A stretch of 64,000 nucleotides of DNA from Streptomyces venezuelae (GCF_008642315.1 NZ_CP029192.1:4526001-4590000), one strand, 5' to 3'; shown: positions 55,260-64,000, counted from the first letter of the stretch. Notes: generated by a model from the letters alone, not told the origin. Numbers and translations: made by a program.

Positions 55260-57239
55260 TCAGCCGATCTGCGCGTTCTTCTTCACGGTGATCTGGTCGA
55301 TGTCGGAGGTCCGCACCGTCACCGCGATCTTCCATGTGCCTGCCATCGGGACCTGCACGCCGCTCGCGCTCCAGTGTCCGGTGGCGATGTGGTCCGGGGC
55401 GACGGGCAGCGGGCCGACGTCCTTGGCCTCGTTGGTGAGGGAGACCTTCACCTCGGGGACGTCGAAGGCGCTGCCGTTGGGCCGCTTCACATACAGGTGC
55501 ATGGTGTTGCTGCCGGTGCGGCCGGGGTCGAGGTCCAGCTGCACGGTGCCCTTGCCGTCCGTGCCGCCCGTGTCGAAGGGGATCTTGAGCTGGAGCGGGC
55601 CCGAGCGCTGCGCGGCCGCCGCGGACGTGGCCTTGGCGGCCTCCTCCTCGGTGCGGCCCGGCTCGGTCGTGGTGAGGAACGTCGTGACGCCCAGCAGGAC
55701 GACGGCGATGCCCGCTTCGGCGAGCACCGAGCGGCGCAGGCCGGAGCGGTACGGGTCGGCGTCACGGATGCGCTTCTCGCGGGCGGTGTCCATGGCGGCC
55801 TGCTGGCGGGCCAGCTGGGCGGAGCGCTCGGGGTCGTCCCCGTCCTGTCCGGAGGCCGGCACGGTGACCGGCTTCATGGCGGGCTTCGCGGCCGCCTTCT
55901 TCTGGGGCTTCCTCGACGTCTGCTTGGACGCCTGCAGCGACGTCTGCTTCGAGCGCTGTTCGACGACCACGGCGGCCGCGGCCTCCGGAGCGAGACCGCC
56001 CGCCTCGGCGGCGATCCGCCCGGTCCACCGCCGCGACACGGAGGCGACGCCCACCAGGACGACGACCAGTCCGATCTTGACGAGGAGCAGCTGCCCGTAC
56101 GAGGTGCCGGTGAGCGCCGACCACGAGCCGACCTGGCGCCACGACTGGTAGGTGCCGGTGGCGGCCAGCACGACGACGCTGGTGAACGCCACGGCCGAGA
56201 ACCGCCGCACGGCGGACGCGTCCACCGCGGTCGTGCGGAACAGCGCGACGAGCAGCGACGCGAGACCGCCGAGCCAGGTGGCGACGGCCAGCAGGTGCAG
56301 CACGTCGACGGGCATGGCGATGCCCGCCTGGATGCCGGTCGACGCGTGCTCGGCCATGGCCCATGTCGCCGCGATGCCGAGGGCGACGACGGTGCCGCCG
56401 ATGGCGAGCCCGAAGGTGAGGTCCTTCTTCTCCTTGGGGTCCTCCCGCTTCTCGTACGCCCCGAAGAGCACGGCGATGAACAGCGCGGCGGCGGCGAGCA
56501 GCAGCAGCCGGGAGACCAGGGCCGCGCCGGTCTTGGTGTTCAGGACGTCGCCGAGCTTGCCCATGTCGAAGGCGTCCGCGAGCTTGCCCGAGCCCGTGTA
56601 GGGGGCGCGCAGGAGCAGCAGGAGAAGGGTGGAGGCGGCGAGCGTGACCCAGCCGCCCGTCACGAGCCGCTGGACGGACCGCGCACCCGCGCCCCGCGGC
56701 CAGCAGCCGAGGACGAAGGCGGCACCGCCGACGAGCAGGATGAACCCCGCGTACGACAGGTAGCGCGCGATGTCGTAGAGCGCGCCGACCAGGCCGCCGC
56801 CGGCCTCCTGGTCGGGCAGCGCGACCTCCGTGTCGGAGGGCGCGCCGATGGAGAACGTGTAGGCGCCGGCGACCGGGTGGCTGTCGGCGGAGACGACTTG
56901 GTAGGCGACGGTGAAGGTGCCGTCGGGCAGGCCCGCACGCAGCTTCACGCCGTACGTGTTGGAGCCCAGGTCCGTCGTCTTGTCGGTGTCGACGCGCTTG
57001 CCGGACGGGTCGAGCACCCGCACCGAGCCGTCCGACATGGCGACCTTCTCCGAGAAGGTGAGCTTCACCTGGTCGGGGGCCCGGTCGACCACCGCTCCCT
57101 GCTTCGGGTCGCTGCCGGTCAGCGCGGCGTGCGCGGACGACGGCGCGGCGCCCGCGAAGAAGACGCCGGTCGCGGCGGTGAGCACCAGGAGGAGCTGCCA
57201 GAGGCGCGGGATCCTGCGGCGGGGAGCGATGGTCTGCAT
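55260..57239 (-). CDS. CopC/CopD fusion copper protein
   Basis: 659 aa. A signal peptide is followed by a CopC-type beta domain starting SSAHAALTGSDPKQGAVV (the His following cleavage is a copper ligand), then about eight TM helices of CopD, and a C-terminal YtkA-like extracytoplasmic domain (GPLQLKIPFDTGG... to end) after a Lys/Gln-rich linker. It probably moves copper through or at the membrane. ATG 57239 follows a TTG in frame. Downstream of ecuC by 14 bp. Confidence 0.92.
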   Translation of the reverse strand: MQTIAPRRRIPRLWQLLLVLTAATGVFFAGAAPSSAHAALTGSDPKQGAVVDRAPDQVKLTFSEKVAMSDGSVRVLDPSGKRVDTDKTTDLGSNTYGVKLRAGLPDGTFTVAYQVVSADSHPVAGAYTFSIGAPSDTEVALPDQEAGGGLVGALYDIARYLSYAGFILLVGGAAFVLGCWPRGAGARSVQRLVTGGWVTLAASTLLLLLLRAPYTGSGKLADAFDMGKLGDVLNTKTGAALVSRLLLLAAAALFIAVLFGAYEKREDPKEKKDLTFGLAIGGTVVALGIAATWAMAEHASTGIQAGIAMPVDVLHLLAVATWLGGLASLLVALFRTTAVDASAVRRFSAVAFTSVVVLAATGTYQSWRQVGSWSALTGTSYGQLLLVKIGLVVVLVGVASVSRRWTGRIAAEAGGLAPEAAAAVVVEQRSKQTSLQASKQTSRKPQKKAAAKPAMKPVTVPASGQDGDDPERSAQLARQQAAMDTAREKRIRDADPYRSGLRRSVLAEAGIAVVLLGVTTFLTTTEPGRTEEEAAKATSAAAAQRSGPLQLKIPFDTGGTDGKGTVQLDLDPGRTGSNTMHLYVKRPNGSAFDVPEVKVSLTNEAKDVGPLPVAPDHIATGHWSASGVQVPMAGTWKIAVTVRTSDIDQITVKKNAQIG

Positions 57240-57253
57240 CAACGGTCCGTCCC

Positions 57254-57790
57254 TCAGTGCGACTTGTGCGAGGCGTTTGAGCCGTGCGAGGCGGTGGTGT
57301 CGCCGTGCTGCTTCGGGCTGTACGTCGCTTCCTTGACCGGCATCTCGACGGTGATCGGGTCCGACTTCTGGAAGTGCAGCGTCAGGGCGACCTTCTCGCC
57401 CTTCTTCGGCTTGTGCTTCAGCTTCTCGAACATCACGTGGTTGCCGCCGCTCACGAAGGCGAGCTCACCGCCCGCGGGCACGTCGAAGGACTTCTCCTCC
57501 TTCATGGCGCCGCCCTTGGTGCTGTGCAGCGTGACGGCGCCCGCGGCGTCGCTCGTGGCGGAGGTCAGCTTGTCGGCGGCGCCCTTGTTCGTCAGCGTGA
57601 AGAAGCCCGCCGCCATGTCGGCCATGGTGGGCTCGGGGACGTACGCCCCGCCGACCTTGAGTTCCGGCTTCTTCGCGGTGGCCCCGGAGTCGGAGCCCGA
57701 GTCGTCGTTGCAGCCCGCGAGGGCGAGGACGGCAGTCAGTGCGAGCGCCCCGCCGGTGAGTGCGCGGTGCTTGGTGGTGCGGTGGTTCAC
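57254..57790 (-). CDS. ecuC: Lipoprotein copper chaperone ECuC (PCu(A)C)
   Basis: 178 aa. Lipobox LALAGC near residue 24, then a PCu(A)C domain with copper ligands H/M in LHSTKGGAMKEE and GGNHVMFEKL. His-rich C-terminal tail. It takes Cu(I) outside the cell and gives it to Sco. Start GTG 57790 overlaps the sco stop by 4 bp (GTGA). Confidence 0.92.
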   Translation of the reverse strand: MNHRTTKHRALTGGALALTAVLALAGCNDDSGSDSGATAKKPELKVGGAYVPEPTMADMAAGFFTLTNKGAADKLTSATSDAAGAVTLHSTKGGAMKEEKSFDVPAGGELAFVSGGNHVMFEKLKHKPKKGEKVALTLHFQKSDPITVEMPVKEATYSPKQHGDTTASHGSNASHKSH

Positions 57791-58449
57791 GGAGTCTGTC
57801 CCTTGAGGAGCTTGGGGAGGTCCTTGGTGTAGTCGCCGGCGGTGGCGTCCTCTCCGTAGAGGACGTATCCCGCGTCGTTCTTCGGCGAGAACGCGAGGAC
57901 CTGCGTGCCGTGCATCGAGACGATCTTGCCGTTCTTGTCCTTCTTGGACGGCTCGATGCTGATGGCGAGCTGGCGTGCGCCGGCCTGGATGGTGGCGAAG
58001 TCGCCCGTCAGACCGACGAAGTCGGCGTCCACGCCCTTGAGCCACTTGCCGAGCTCGGCGGGGGTGTCGCGCTCGGGGTCGGTGGTGACGAAGACGACCT
58101 TGAGCTTGTCCTGGTCGGCCTTGGGCAGCGCCTTCTTGGCGACCGCGATGTTGTTCATCGTCAGCGGGCAGACGTCGGGGCAGTGCGTGTAGCCGAAGTA
58201 GATCAGCGTCGGCTTGCCCTTCGTCTCCTCGCGCAGGTCGTACTTCTTGCCGTGCGTGTCGGTGAGGACGAGGTTCGGCTTCTTGTACGGCTTGTCCAGG
58301 ACCGTGGCGGCCTTGCCGGAGTCGGTCTCCGCGGAGACCTCGGCGACCGGCTTCTTGTCGTCACCGCCGCCGCAGGCGGTCAGGGTGAGGGCGGCCACGG
58401 CCAGCAGGGCAGCGGCGGCGAGCTTCTTGTTCGTGCTCTTGGTGCGCAT
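57787..58449 (-). CDS. sco: Sco-family copper chaperone
   Basis: 220 aa lipoprotein (LTLTAC). Thioredoxin-like fold with CPDVC copper motif and His in SMHGTQV. In S. lividans Sco is needed for GlxA metallation and cytochrome oxidase. ATG 58449. A long hairpin (58477-58519) lies between it and ycnI. Start of the sco-ecuC-copCD-dtpA operon. Confidence 0.92.
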   Translation of the reverse strand: MRTKSTNKKLAAAALLAVAALTLTACGGGDDKKPVAEVSAETDSGKAATVLDKPYKKPNLVLTDTHGKKYDLREETKGKPTLIYFGYTHCPDVCPLTMNNIAVAKKALPKADQDKLKVVFVTTDPERDTPAELGKWLKGVDADFVGLTGDFATIQAGARQLAISIEPSKKDKNGKIVSMHGTQVLAFSPKNDAGYVLYGEDATAGDYTKDLPKLLKGQTP

Positions 58450-58476
58450 ACGAAAATGTCCCAGATGTGAGGGGGC

Positions 58477-58519
58477 CGGGGTGCGCCGGGGCGGCTGTAC
58501 GCCGCGTCGGCGCACCCCG
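58477..58519 (-). terminator. Long hairpin between ycnI and sco
   Basis: CGGGGTGCGCCG (58477-58488) pairs perfectly with CGGCGCACCCCG (58508-58519); an inner GCGGC/GCCGC stem (58491-58495, 58501-58505) closes the loop. It could end the ycnI transcript or only weaken it, giving different expression for ycnI and sco. Confidence 0.65.
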
Positions 58520-58538
58520 AGGGGGCTCAGCCGGCGGC

Positions 58539-59264
58539 TCAGCTCGTGGCGCGGCGGCGGCCCGCGAGCACGCCGAACGCGCCGCCCGCGGCGCCGATGA
58601 CGATGCCGACGATGCCGAGCACGCGCGCGGTGGTGTCACTGCTGTCGGAGGAGTCCGACGACGCGTTCTCGGACTTGCCGCCCTTGTCGTCCGCCTTGGC
58701 GGTGTCGGCGGCGGCGCCGTGCCCGTCGGAGGCGGCGGTCAGGGTGAGGGCGGGCGCCGGGTGCTCCGGCTCCTCCTGGCCCTTCTGCTGCGGCTCGATC
58801 CAGCGGACGACGTCCTTGTTGTCGTACGTCTGGATCGCCTTGAAGACCAGTTCGTCGGCGTCCTCGGGGAGCTGGCCCATGGAGACCGGGAACTTCTGGA
58901 AGGTGCCGGGCTGGATGCCCTTGCCGTCGGCGGTCCAGGTGACCTTGGTGACGGCCTCGTCGATCTTCTCGCCGTGGATCTCCAGCGGCTTGTCGAGCTT
59001 GGACTTGGTGACCTTCGCGGTCCAGCCGGGGACGGGCTGCGTCATGACGGAGGCGAGCGGGTGCTCGCTGGGGAAGGAGACCTCGACCTTGTTGGTCGAC
59101 GCGTCGTCCTGCTCGTTCGGGACCTTGAAGTTGACCGTGGCGTAACCGCCCTTGGCGGCCTGGCCCTCGGCCGAGACGCTGACGTGCGCGAACGCGGGCG
59201 CCGAGAGCACGACGACGGCGGAGGCGGCGACGGTGCCGACGGCGGCGATACGGGACATCTTCAT
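58539..59264 (-). CDS. ycnI: YcnI-like copper-associated protein (DUF1775)
   Basis: 241 aa. Signal peptide ending in AFA, so the mature protein begins with His (HVSVSAEGQAAKGGYATVNFKVPNE), fitting the copper-binding N-terminal His known for YcnI. C-terminal TM helix and Arg tail (VLGIVGIVIGAAGGAFGVLAGRRR) anchor it. Upstream of sco on the same strand. Confidence 0.92.
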   Translation of the reverse strand: MKMSRIAAVGTVAASAVVVLSAPAFAHVSVSAEGQAAKGGYATVNFKVPNEQDDASTNKVEVSFPSEHPLASVMTQPVPGWTAKVTKSKLDKPLEIHGEKIDEAVTKVTWTADGKGIQPGTFQKFPVSMGQLPEDADELVFKAIQTYDNKDVVRWIEPQQKGQEEPEHPAPALTLTAASDGHGAAADTAKADDKGGKSENASSDSSDSSDTTARVLGIVGIVIGAAGGAFGVLAGRRRATS

Positions 59265-59432
59265 GACAGGAACACTCCACTTTCGTCAGTGGTGTACCGG
59301 GCAGGGGGCGCGAAGGGCACCGCGCCGGGTACGGGATGCGTAGGACGGGATACAGGGGTGCGTGCGACCGCGGGGGCACGCACGCGTGCGCGCCGAGCGA
59401 CCCCTCCGTACTGCGCTGTGGAGTGTGTCGCT

Positions 59433-60320
59433 TCAGGCGGCGAGTTCGACGTCGCGGGCACCGGCCGGGGGGCCGCGCCTGATCACCGCGTCCTCGAGCG
59501 CGACCGTGCGTGGCTTCGCGGGTACGAGCAGCGCGGTGCGGGGAGCCCGTGGTCCGGCCGTCTCGGGTGCGCCGGGCAGGCCCGCCCGCAGGGCGCGTAC
59601 GAGAGTGAGCGCCGAGCGCAGGGCACGTACGAGCGCCCCCTCGGCGACTCCGTGCGCCCCGTCGGCGAGCCGGACGAGGCGGAGCAGCGCGAGGTCGCCG
59701 CGTCGGAGCAGCCATCCCGCGGCGAGGGCCGCGAGGACGTGCGCGACGATCATCGGCAGGGACGGCACGAGCCCCATGCCGCCCATCGATCCCATGCCCC
59801 CGCCGCCCGGCGTACCGGCCGCCAGCGAGTCCAGCGCCGAGTCCGCGGCGGTGGCGCCACCGTGCCGGTGCCCGGCGCCGGCCGCCCCGGAACCACCCGC
59901 TCCGCCCGGACCGAGCCCGGCGGTGGTGAGGATCCGGTGGGCCTGCGCCGGCGTGATCGTCGAGGCGCCCGCCCCGCAGACCAGGCGCGCGGCCCGCGCC
60001 ACCAGGGAGGCGTCGCCGCCCGCGGCGGACGTCGCCGCAGTGCCGTGCTGGCCGAGCCCGAACAGCGCGTGCAGGCCCAGCTGCCCGGCCGCGAGCAGCG
60101 CGGCGATGCCGGGCAGCGAGCGGGCCCGCCCGGCGAGCGGCAGCGCGACCGCGAAGACGACGAGGAAGCCCACGCCCAGCGTCCACAGCGGGACGGCGGC
60201 GCAGGAAGCGAGCACATGGCCCCCGGCGGACAGCGCGACGCAGACCGCGGCGAACGTCGCGGCCCTCAACAGCCGGAAATCGGCTCCGTCGCGCGGCTGG
60301 CGCTGGTGGGGGGCAGTCAT
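59433..60320 (-). CDS. Hypothetical His/Met-rich membrane protein of the copper locus
   Basis: 295 aa, about four to five TM helices (LLRAATFAAVCVALSAGGHVLASC; WTLGVGFLVVFAVALPLAG; SLPMIVAHVLAALAAGWLL). Between helices is a loop with GHRHGG and GGGGMGSMGGMG, which could bind copper. ATG 60320 is the preferred start. It is first in the direction of ycnI and sco, so a copper function is inferred from context; no family was recognised. Confidence 0.72.
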   Translation of the reverse strand: MTAPHQRQPRDGADFRLLRAATFAAVCVALSAGGHVLASCAAVPLWTLGVGFLVVFAVALPLAGRARSLPGIAALLAAGQLGLHALFGLGQHGTAATSAAGGDASLVARAARLVCGAGASTITPAQAHRILTTAGLGPGGAGGSGAAGAGHRHGGATAADSALDSLAAGTPGGGGMGSMGGMGLVPSLPMIVAHVLAALAAGWLLRRGDLALLRLVRLADGAHGVAEGALVRALRSALTLVRALRAGLPGAPETAGPRAPRTALLVPAKPRTVALEDAVIRRGPPAGARDVELAA

Positions 60321-60572
60321 GGCCGGGCCATCATCGCACTGGGCCCACCCCGTGCACACGGCAGGTCCGGAAGGTCCTGTTCCAGGTGATAGGTGGGGCA
60401 TGAGCGGGGAACAGGCGGGTCACGGCGGGCCGTCCCCGTCCCGGCGTCCTACACCGAGTGGCGGGTGGCGCGCATCCGCCGTATGGGCGGCATCACGTCC
60501 ATCGCGCGCTTATTCGGGGGCGTGGGCGGCAATACGTATCGGTATGTCGAGCCGCAGCCAGGAGGCTGGAGC

Positions 60573-61046
60573 ATGAGCATGTGGTGGTCTCTCCATTTGC
60601 GGCGCGAAGCCGCGAGCGTCCCGCTCGCCCGCCGTCTGCTGATCGGCACGATGGAGACCGCGGGCGTGGACCCGGACGTCTCCTACGACCTGTCGGTCGC
60701 CCTCAGCGAGGCGTGTGCGAACGCCGTCGAGCACGGGGGCGGCGCCCCCGGGAGCACGCCGGGCGGCTACCGGGTCACCGCCTATCTCGACGGCGAGAAG
60801 TGCCGCATCGAGGTGACCGACTCCGGACCCGGCTTTCCCGGCACGTCACGGGGCTGTCCCGCGCCCCGGCCCGCCGCCTCGGCGACGGACGAGCACGGCC
60901 GGGGCCTCGGCCTGATCGAGGAGCTCGCCGACCACGTCCACCTCGGCAACAAACCGGGCAGGGGCGGCGGAGCGGTGATCACCTTCGACAAGATCCTCAA
61001 GTGGCGCGAGGACGCGCCACTGATGATGCCGTTGCTGACGGCGTGA
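60573..61046 (+). CDS. RsbW-like serine kinase / anti-sigma ATPase
   Basis: 157 aa, HATPase_c_2 type. N box ALSEACANAVEHG near 47-59, G1 VTDSGPGF, G2 DEHGRGLGLIEELADHV. Stand-alone ATPases like this often bind sigma or anti-anti-sigma factors, but no sigma gene is adjacent. ATG 60573 follows GGAGG by 7 nt; the upstream open frame is longer but lacks a better start. Confidence 0.87.
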   Translation: MSMWWSLHLRREAASVPLARRLLIGTMETAGVDPDVSYDLSVALSEACANAVEHGGGAPGSTPGGYRVTAYLDGEKCRIEVTDSGPGFPGTSRGCPAPRPAASATDEHGRGLGLIEELADHVHLGNKPGRGGGAVITFDKILKWREDAPLMMPLLTA

Positions 61047-61075
61047 GCTCACTTCACACGTGACCGGCGGGCCCC

Positions 61076-62521
61076 TCAGGAGGCCGGTGGCAGCGTCCGT
61101 AGCAATGCCTCCAGCGCCGTCCCGTACGCGTGCTCCGTCGGCGTCGAGTAGCCGACGACGAGGCCGTCCTCGGCGGGCATCGTCGCCCTCGGGTGGCGGA
61201 ACGCCGCGAGTCCGTCCAGCCCGATCCCCTGCCAGGCCGCCGCCTTGACCGCGGACGCCTCCGTCCCCGGCGGCAGCCGCAGCACCGCGTGCAGGCCCGC
61301 CGCGATGCCGGTGGCCGCGATGTGCGGGGCCCGCTCGGCGAGGGCGGTGACGAGCCGGTCGCGGCGGTGCCGGTAGCGCTGCCGCATCCGGCGGATGTGC
61401 CGGTCGTACTGTCCGGAGGCGATGAACTCGGCGAGCGTGAGCTGGTCGAGCACGCTCGCCCACGCCTCCCGCTCCCCCTTGGCCGCGAGGACACCGGCCA
61501 CGAGCTGCTCGGGCAGGACCATCCAGCCGATGCGCACCGCGGGGGACAGGCTCTTGCTGACCGAGCCGAGATAGACGACCCGTTCGGGGTCGAGTCCCTG
61601 CACGGCGCCGACCGGCTCGCGGTCGTAGCGGAACTCCCCGTCGTAGTCGTCCTCAAGGACGAGGCCGCCACCAGCACGCGCCCAGTCGACGACCGCCGCG
61701 CGCCGGGCGGGGTGCAGTGGGCCGCCGGTCGGGAACTGGTGGGCGGGCGTGAGCAGCACACCACGCACGCGTGGAGCCTGCTCGCCGGTCAACTCCTCCA
61801 CGCGCGTGCCCTGTTCGTCCAGGCCCAACGGCACCGTCCGTACGCCCGAGTCCTCCAGGATCTCGCGGTGGAACCCGAGCCCGTACGACTCAACGGCGAA
61901 CGGACCGCGCAGCACACCGCCGCCCGATCCGCGCGCGCCCGCGAAAAGCAGCCGCAGCGCGTGCGCGAACCCCGAGCAGACCACGACGCGTTCGGGGTCG
62001 GCGCGCACTCCCCGCGCCCGCGTCAGATAGTCGGCGAGCGCTTCGCGCAGCTCGACGCGGCCGCGCGGGTCGCCGGGCCCGAAGGCGTCGTTGGGCGCGG
62101 CGTTCAGGGCCCGCCGGGCGGCAGCGAGCCAGGCCGTGCGAGGGAAGGACGCGGCGTCCGGCTGCCCCTGGCGCAGGTTGTACGCGGGCGCCTCGGGGCG
62201 CGTGGGAGCGGGCTTCGGCCGCCGCGGGCGCTTGGGCGGCTTCGCACGCTCCGCCACGCGCGTCCCCGACCCCTGCCGCGCCGTCAGCCAGCCCTCGGCG
62301 ACCAGTTCGGCGTAGGCGTCGGCGACCGTGTTGCGCGCGAGACCGAGGTCGGCGGCGAGGGAACGGTAGGGCGGCAGCCGGGTGCCGGGGGCGAGCCTGC
62401 CCTCACGTACGGCATCCCGCAGCGCGCGAGCGAGAACGGCCCGGCGACTGCCCGGACCTGACAGATCGACATGCAGGTCACTGCCGATGCGCTCCGCCAA
62501 ATTGACCCATGATTCCGGCAT
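61076..62521 (-). CDS. MocR/PdxR-type GntR regulator
   Basis: 481 aa. N-terminal GntR winged helix (ALRDAVREGRLAPGTRLPPYRSLAADLGLARNTVADAYAELVAEGWL) and a C-terminal aminotransferase-like domain with PLP Lys in LGSVSKSLSPAVRIGW (near 323). It uses PLP as ligand; the regulated function is open. Divergent from the AhpD-like gene across 47 bp; TAGGGT is 8 nt before its ATG. Confidence 0.92.
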   Translation of the reverse strand: MPESWVNLAERIGSDLHVDLSGPGSRRAVLARALRDAVREGRLAPGTRLPPYRSLAADLGLARNTVADAYAELVAEGWLTARQGSGTRVAERAKPPKRPRRPKPAPTRPEAPAYNLRQGQPDAASFPRTAWLAAARRALNAAPNDAFGPGDPRGRVELREALADYLTRARGVRADPERVVVCSGFAHALRLLFAGARGSGGGVLRGPFAVESYGLGFHREILEDSGVRTVPLGLDEQGTRVEELTGEQAPRVRGVLLTPAHQFPTGGPLHPARRAAVVDWARAGGGLVLEDDYDGEFRYDREPVGAVQGLDPERVVYLGSVSKSLSPAVRIGWMVLPEQLVAGVLAAKGEREAWASVLDQLTLAEFIASGQYDRHIRRMRQRYRHRRDRLVTALAERAPHIAATGIAAGLHAVLRLPPGTEASAVKAAAWQGIGLDGLAAFRHPRATMPAEDGLVVGYSTPTEHAYGTALEALLRTLPPAS

Positions 62522-62568
62522 GGAAATGCACCCTACTGGAGGTCTTTCGCACGCCTAGATTCATAGTC
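62522..62568. promoter_or_regulatory. Compact divergent promoter region (MocR / AhpD-like)
   Basis: 47 bp contain two outward -10 boxes: TAGGGT on the minus strand (62530-62535, 8 nt from the MocR ATG) and TAGATT on the plus strand (62556-62561, 7 nt from the AhpD-like ATG). No Shine-Dalgarno for the AhpD-like gene. Both mRNAs are probably leaderless and any MocR operator must overlap them. Confidence 0.55.
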
Positions 62569-63078
62569 ATGACGAACAACACGAACACCACGCAGACCAC
62601 GACCGCCGCGCAGACCACCCCCGCCCCCCGCCTCAACTTCGCCAAGGCCGCCCCGAAGGCCTTCAAGGCCCTCATCGGCTTCGACGCCGCCGCCCGCGAC
62701 GGTCTGGACCCGGCCCTCGTAGAGCTCATCCAGATCCGTGCCTCGCTCCTCAACGGCTGCGCGTACTGCCTCCACATGCACACCTCCGACGCCCGCAAGG
62801 CGGGCGAGGACGAGGCGCGGCTGCACATGGTCGCCGTGTGGCGCGAGGCCCGTAACTTCTTCACGGAGAAGGAGCAGGCCGCCCTCGCCCTGACCGAGTC
62901 CGTCACGCTCGTGGCACAGGGCGGCATCCCGGACGACGTCTACGTAGAGGCCACTCGGCACTTCGACGAGGCGGAACTGGCCCGGGTCCTCGCCCTGATC
63001 TTCACGATCAACACCTGGAACCGCATCGCCCTGAGCACCGCGAAGGTCGCGGGCGAGGACGAGCGCGTCGCCCACTGA
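62569..63078 (+). CDS. AhpD/carboxymuconolactone decarboxylase-family protein
   Basis: 169 aa, intact AhpD-like site NGCAYCLHMH (CxxC plus His), so peroxide reduction or a related redox reaction is plausible. A Thr/Gln-rich leader of about 20 residues precedes LNFAKAAPKAFKALIGFDAAARDGLDPALVELIQIRASLLNG. Divergent from the MocR regulator, its probable controller. Ends at a strong terminator. Compare the altered paralogue at 5982-6446. Confidence 0.92.
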   Translation: MTNNTNTTQTTTAAQTTPAPRLNFAKAAPKAFKALIGFDAAARDGLDPALVELIQIRASLLNGCAYCLHMHTSDARKAGEDEARLHMVAVWREARNFFTEKEQAALALTESVTLVAQGGIPDDVYVEATRHFDEAELARVLALIFTINTWNRIALSTAKVAGEDERVAH

Positions 63079-63112
63079 AAGGGCCGGTTCCCCTCCGGGG
63101 GAACCGGCCCTT
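63079..63112. terminator. Strong hairpin terminator
   Basis: Perfect 15-bp stem (63079-63093 with 63098-63112) with a UCCG tetraloop, between the convergent ends of the AhpD-like gene and pepP. Confidence 0.88.
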
Positions 63113-63131
63113 CGCCGTACAGCCTCGGATG

Positions 63132-64000
63132 TCAGCCCTTGAGCCGCGCCATCCACGCCTCGACGTCGTCGGACGTGCGCGGCAGCGCGGCCGACAGGTT
63201 CTTGTTGCCGTCGGCCGTCACGAGGATGTCGTCCTCGATGCGGACGCCGATGCCGCGGTACTCCTCGGGCACGGTGAGGTCGTCCGCCTGGAAGTACAGA
63301 CCGGGCTCGACCGTCAGGCACATGCCGGGCTCCAGCGTGCCGTCCACGTACGTCTCGGTGCGCGCGACGGCGCAGTCGTGGACGTCCATGCCGAGCATGT
63401 GACCGGTGCCGTGCAGCGTCCAGCGGCGCTGCAGACCCAGCTCGAGGACGCGCTCGACGGGGCCCTCGACGATGCCCCACTCGACCAGCTTCTCGGCGAG
63501 CACGCGCTGCGACGCGTCGTGGAAGTCGCGGAACTTGCCGCCCGGCTGCACCGCCGCGATGCCGGCCTCCTGGGCCTCGTACACGGCGTCGTAGATCTTC
63601 TTCTGGAGCGCGTCGAAGCGGCCGTTGATCGGCAGCGTGCGCGTGACGTCCGCGGTGTAATACGAGTGCGTCTCCACGCCGGCGTCGAGCAGGAGCAGCT
63701 CGCCGGAGCGGACGGCGCCGTCGTTGCGCACCCAGTGCAGGGTGGTGGCGTGCGGGCCCGCGGCGCAGATCGAGCCGTAGCCGATGTCGTTGCCCTCGAC
63801 GCGGGCGCGCAGGAAGAACGTTCCCTCGATGTAGCGCTCGCTGGTGGCCTCGGCCTTGTCGAGGACCTTCACGACGTCCTCGAAGCCGCGGACGGTGGAG
63901 TCGACGGCCTTCTGGAGCTCGCCGATCTCGAAGTCGTCCTTGATGAGGCGGGCCTCGGAGAGGAAGACCCGCAGCTCCTCGTCGCGCTCGGCGGTGACCT
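63132..64000 (-). CDS. pepP: Xaa-Pro aminopeptidase (PepP), partial at right edge
   Basis: C-terminal 289 codons visible; the reading frame runs open to the end of the window, so the 5' end is missing. M24 metal ligands: LLLLDAGVETHSYYTADVTRT (two Asp), HGTGHMLGMDVHD (His), LTVEPGLY (Glu), VRIEDDILVT (Glu). It removes an N-terminal residue before proline. The ATG/GTG seen near 63872 is internal. Confidence 0.95.
   Translation of the reverse strand, partial: VTAERDEELRVFLSEARLIKDDFEIGELQKAVDSTVRGFEDVVKVLDKAEATSERYIEGTFFLRARVEGNDIGYGSICAAGPHATTLHWVRNDGAVRSGELLLLDAGVETHSYYTADVTRTLPINGRFDALQKKIYDAVYEAQEAGIAAVQPGGKFRDFHDASQRVLAEKLVEWGIVEGPVERVLELGLQRRWTLHGTGHMLGMDVHDCAVARTETYVDGTLEPGMCLTVEPGLYFQADDLTVPEEYRGIGVRIEDDILVTADGNKNLSAALPRTSDDVEAWMARLKG

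Noticed and set aside
59265..59432. CsoR copper operator before ycnI
   Set aside because: No good inverted ATACCC/GGGTAT pair was found in this gap, so copper control by CsoR is not claimed.

Overview
The window is high-GC actinobacterial DNA from a Streptomyces chromosome core, close to oriC. It has replicative helicase dnaB, the sporulation pair ssgR-ssgA, five parS-like centromere sites (consensus GTTTCACGTGAAAC), DnaA-box groups, a Rex-type operator before cydABCD, a TPP riboswitch before thiC and a Sco/ECuC/CopCD/DtpA copper operon. Gene order resembles the SCO3911-SCO3970 part of S. coelicolor from memory. No prophage, CRISPR array, rRNA or tRNA gene was recognised. I found 58 complete protein genes and one running off the right edge.

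Layout. 1-8 kb: dnaB, two MDR-type oxidoreductases divergent from a TetR gene, a short-chain dehydrogenase divergent from its likely MerR activator, an AhpD-like protein with an altered active site, and a beta-lactamase-fold hydrolase. 8-18 kb: GNAT, MarR with a divergent MFS pump, a GlcG/HbpS-type protein, a two-domain GNAT, a HAD phosphatase, a flavohaemoglobin, NUDIX, LysR, a trans-sulfuration enzyme, a small holin-like membrane protein and a cupin. 18-24 kb: DUF5326, ssgR, ssgA, YibE/F and thiC. 24-29 kb: a membrane protein, a metallophosphoesterase, LacI, hisC and a cyclophilin-like protein. 29-36 kb: cydA-cydB-cydCD (bd oxidase and its assembly exporter). 36-42 kb: GAF sensor kinase, M23 peptidase, HAD, LLM flavin enzyme, KptA and a MerR regulator. 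42-46 kb: a putative MITE and a tightly overlapping M24 peptidase / EphD-like fusion / metal-dependent hydrolase operon. 46-50 kb: a four-gene ABC export system. 50-54 kb: HAD-serS, a strong DnaA-box cluster, and pheA. 54-60 kb: copper operon sco-ecuC-copCD-dtpA with ycnI and a Met/His-rich membrane protein upstream. 60-64 kb: RsbW-like ATPase, MocR regulator divergent from a canonical AhpD-like protein, and pepP (partial).

Much of the interest is non-coding. Three DnaA-box groups lie at 25-68, 41314-41367 and 52569-52893; the last is dense enough to titrate DnaA and may correspond to the published S. coelicolor D78 cluster. The parS-like sites sit in unusual places: inside a perfect 36-bp palindrome, across the cydCD start, and inside dtpA. 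At least nine genes show a TANNNT-like -10 box 6-8 nt before the start codon with no clear Shine-Dalgarno sequence, the arrangement of leaderless mRNAs. A 173-bp element with 20-bp perfect terminal inverted repeats and CTAG flanks supplies the stop codon of a hydrolase gene.
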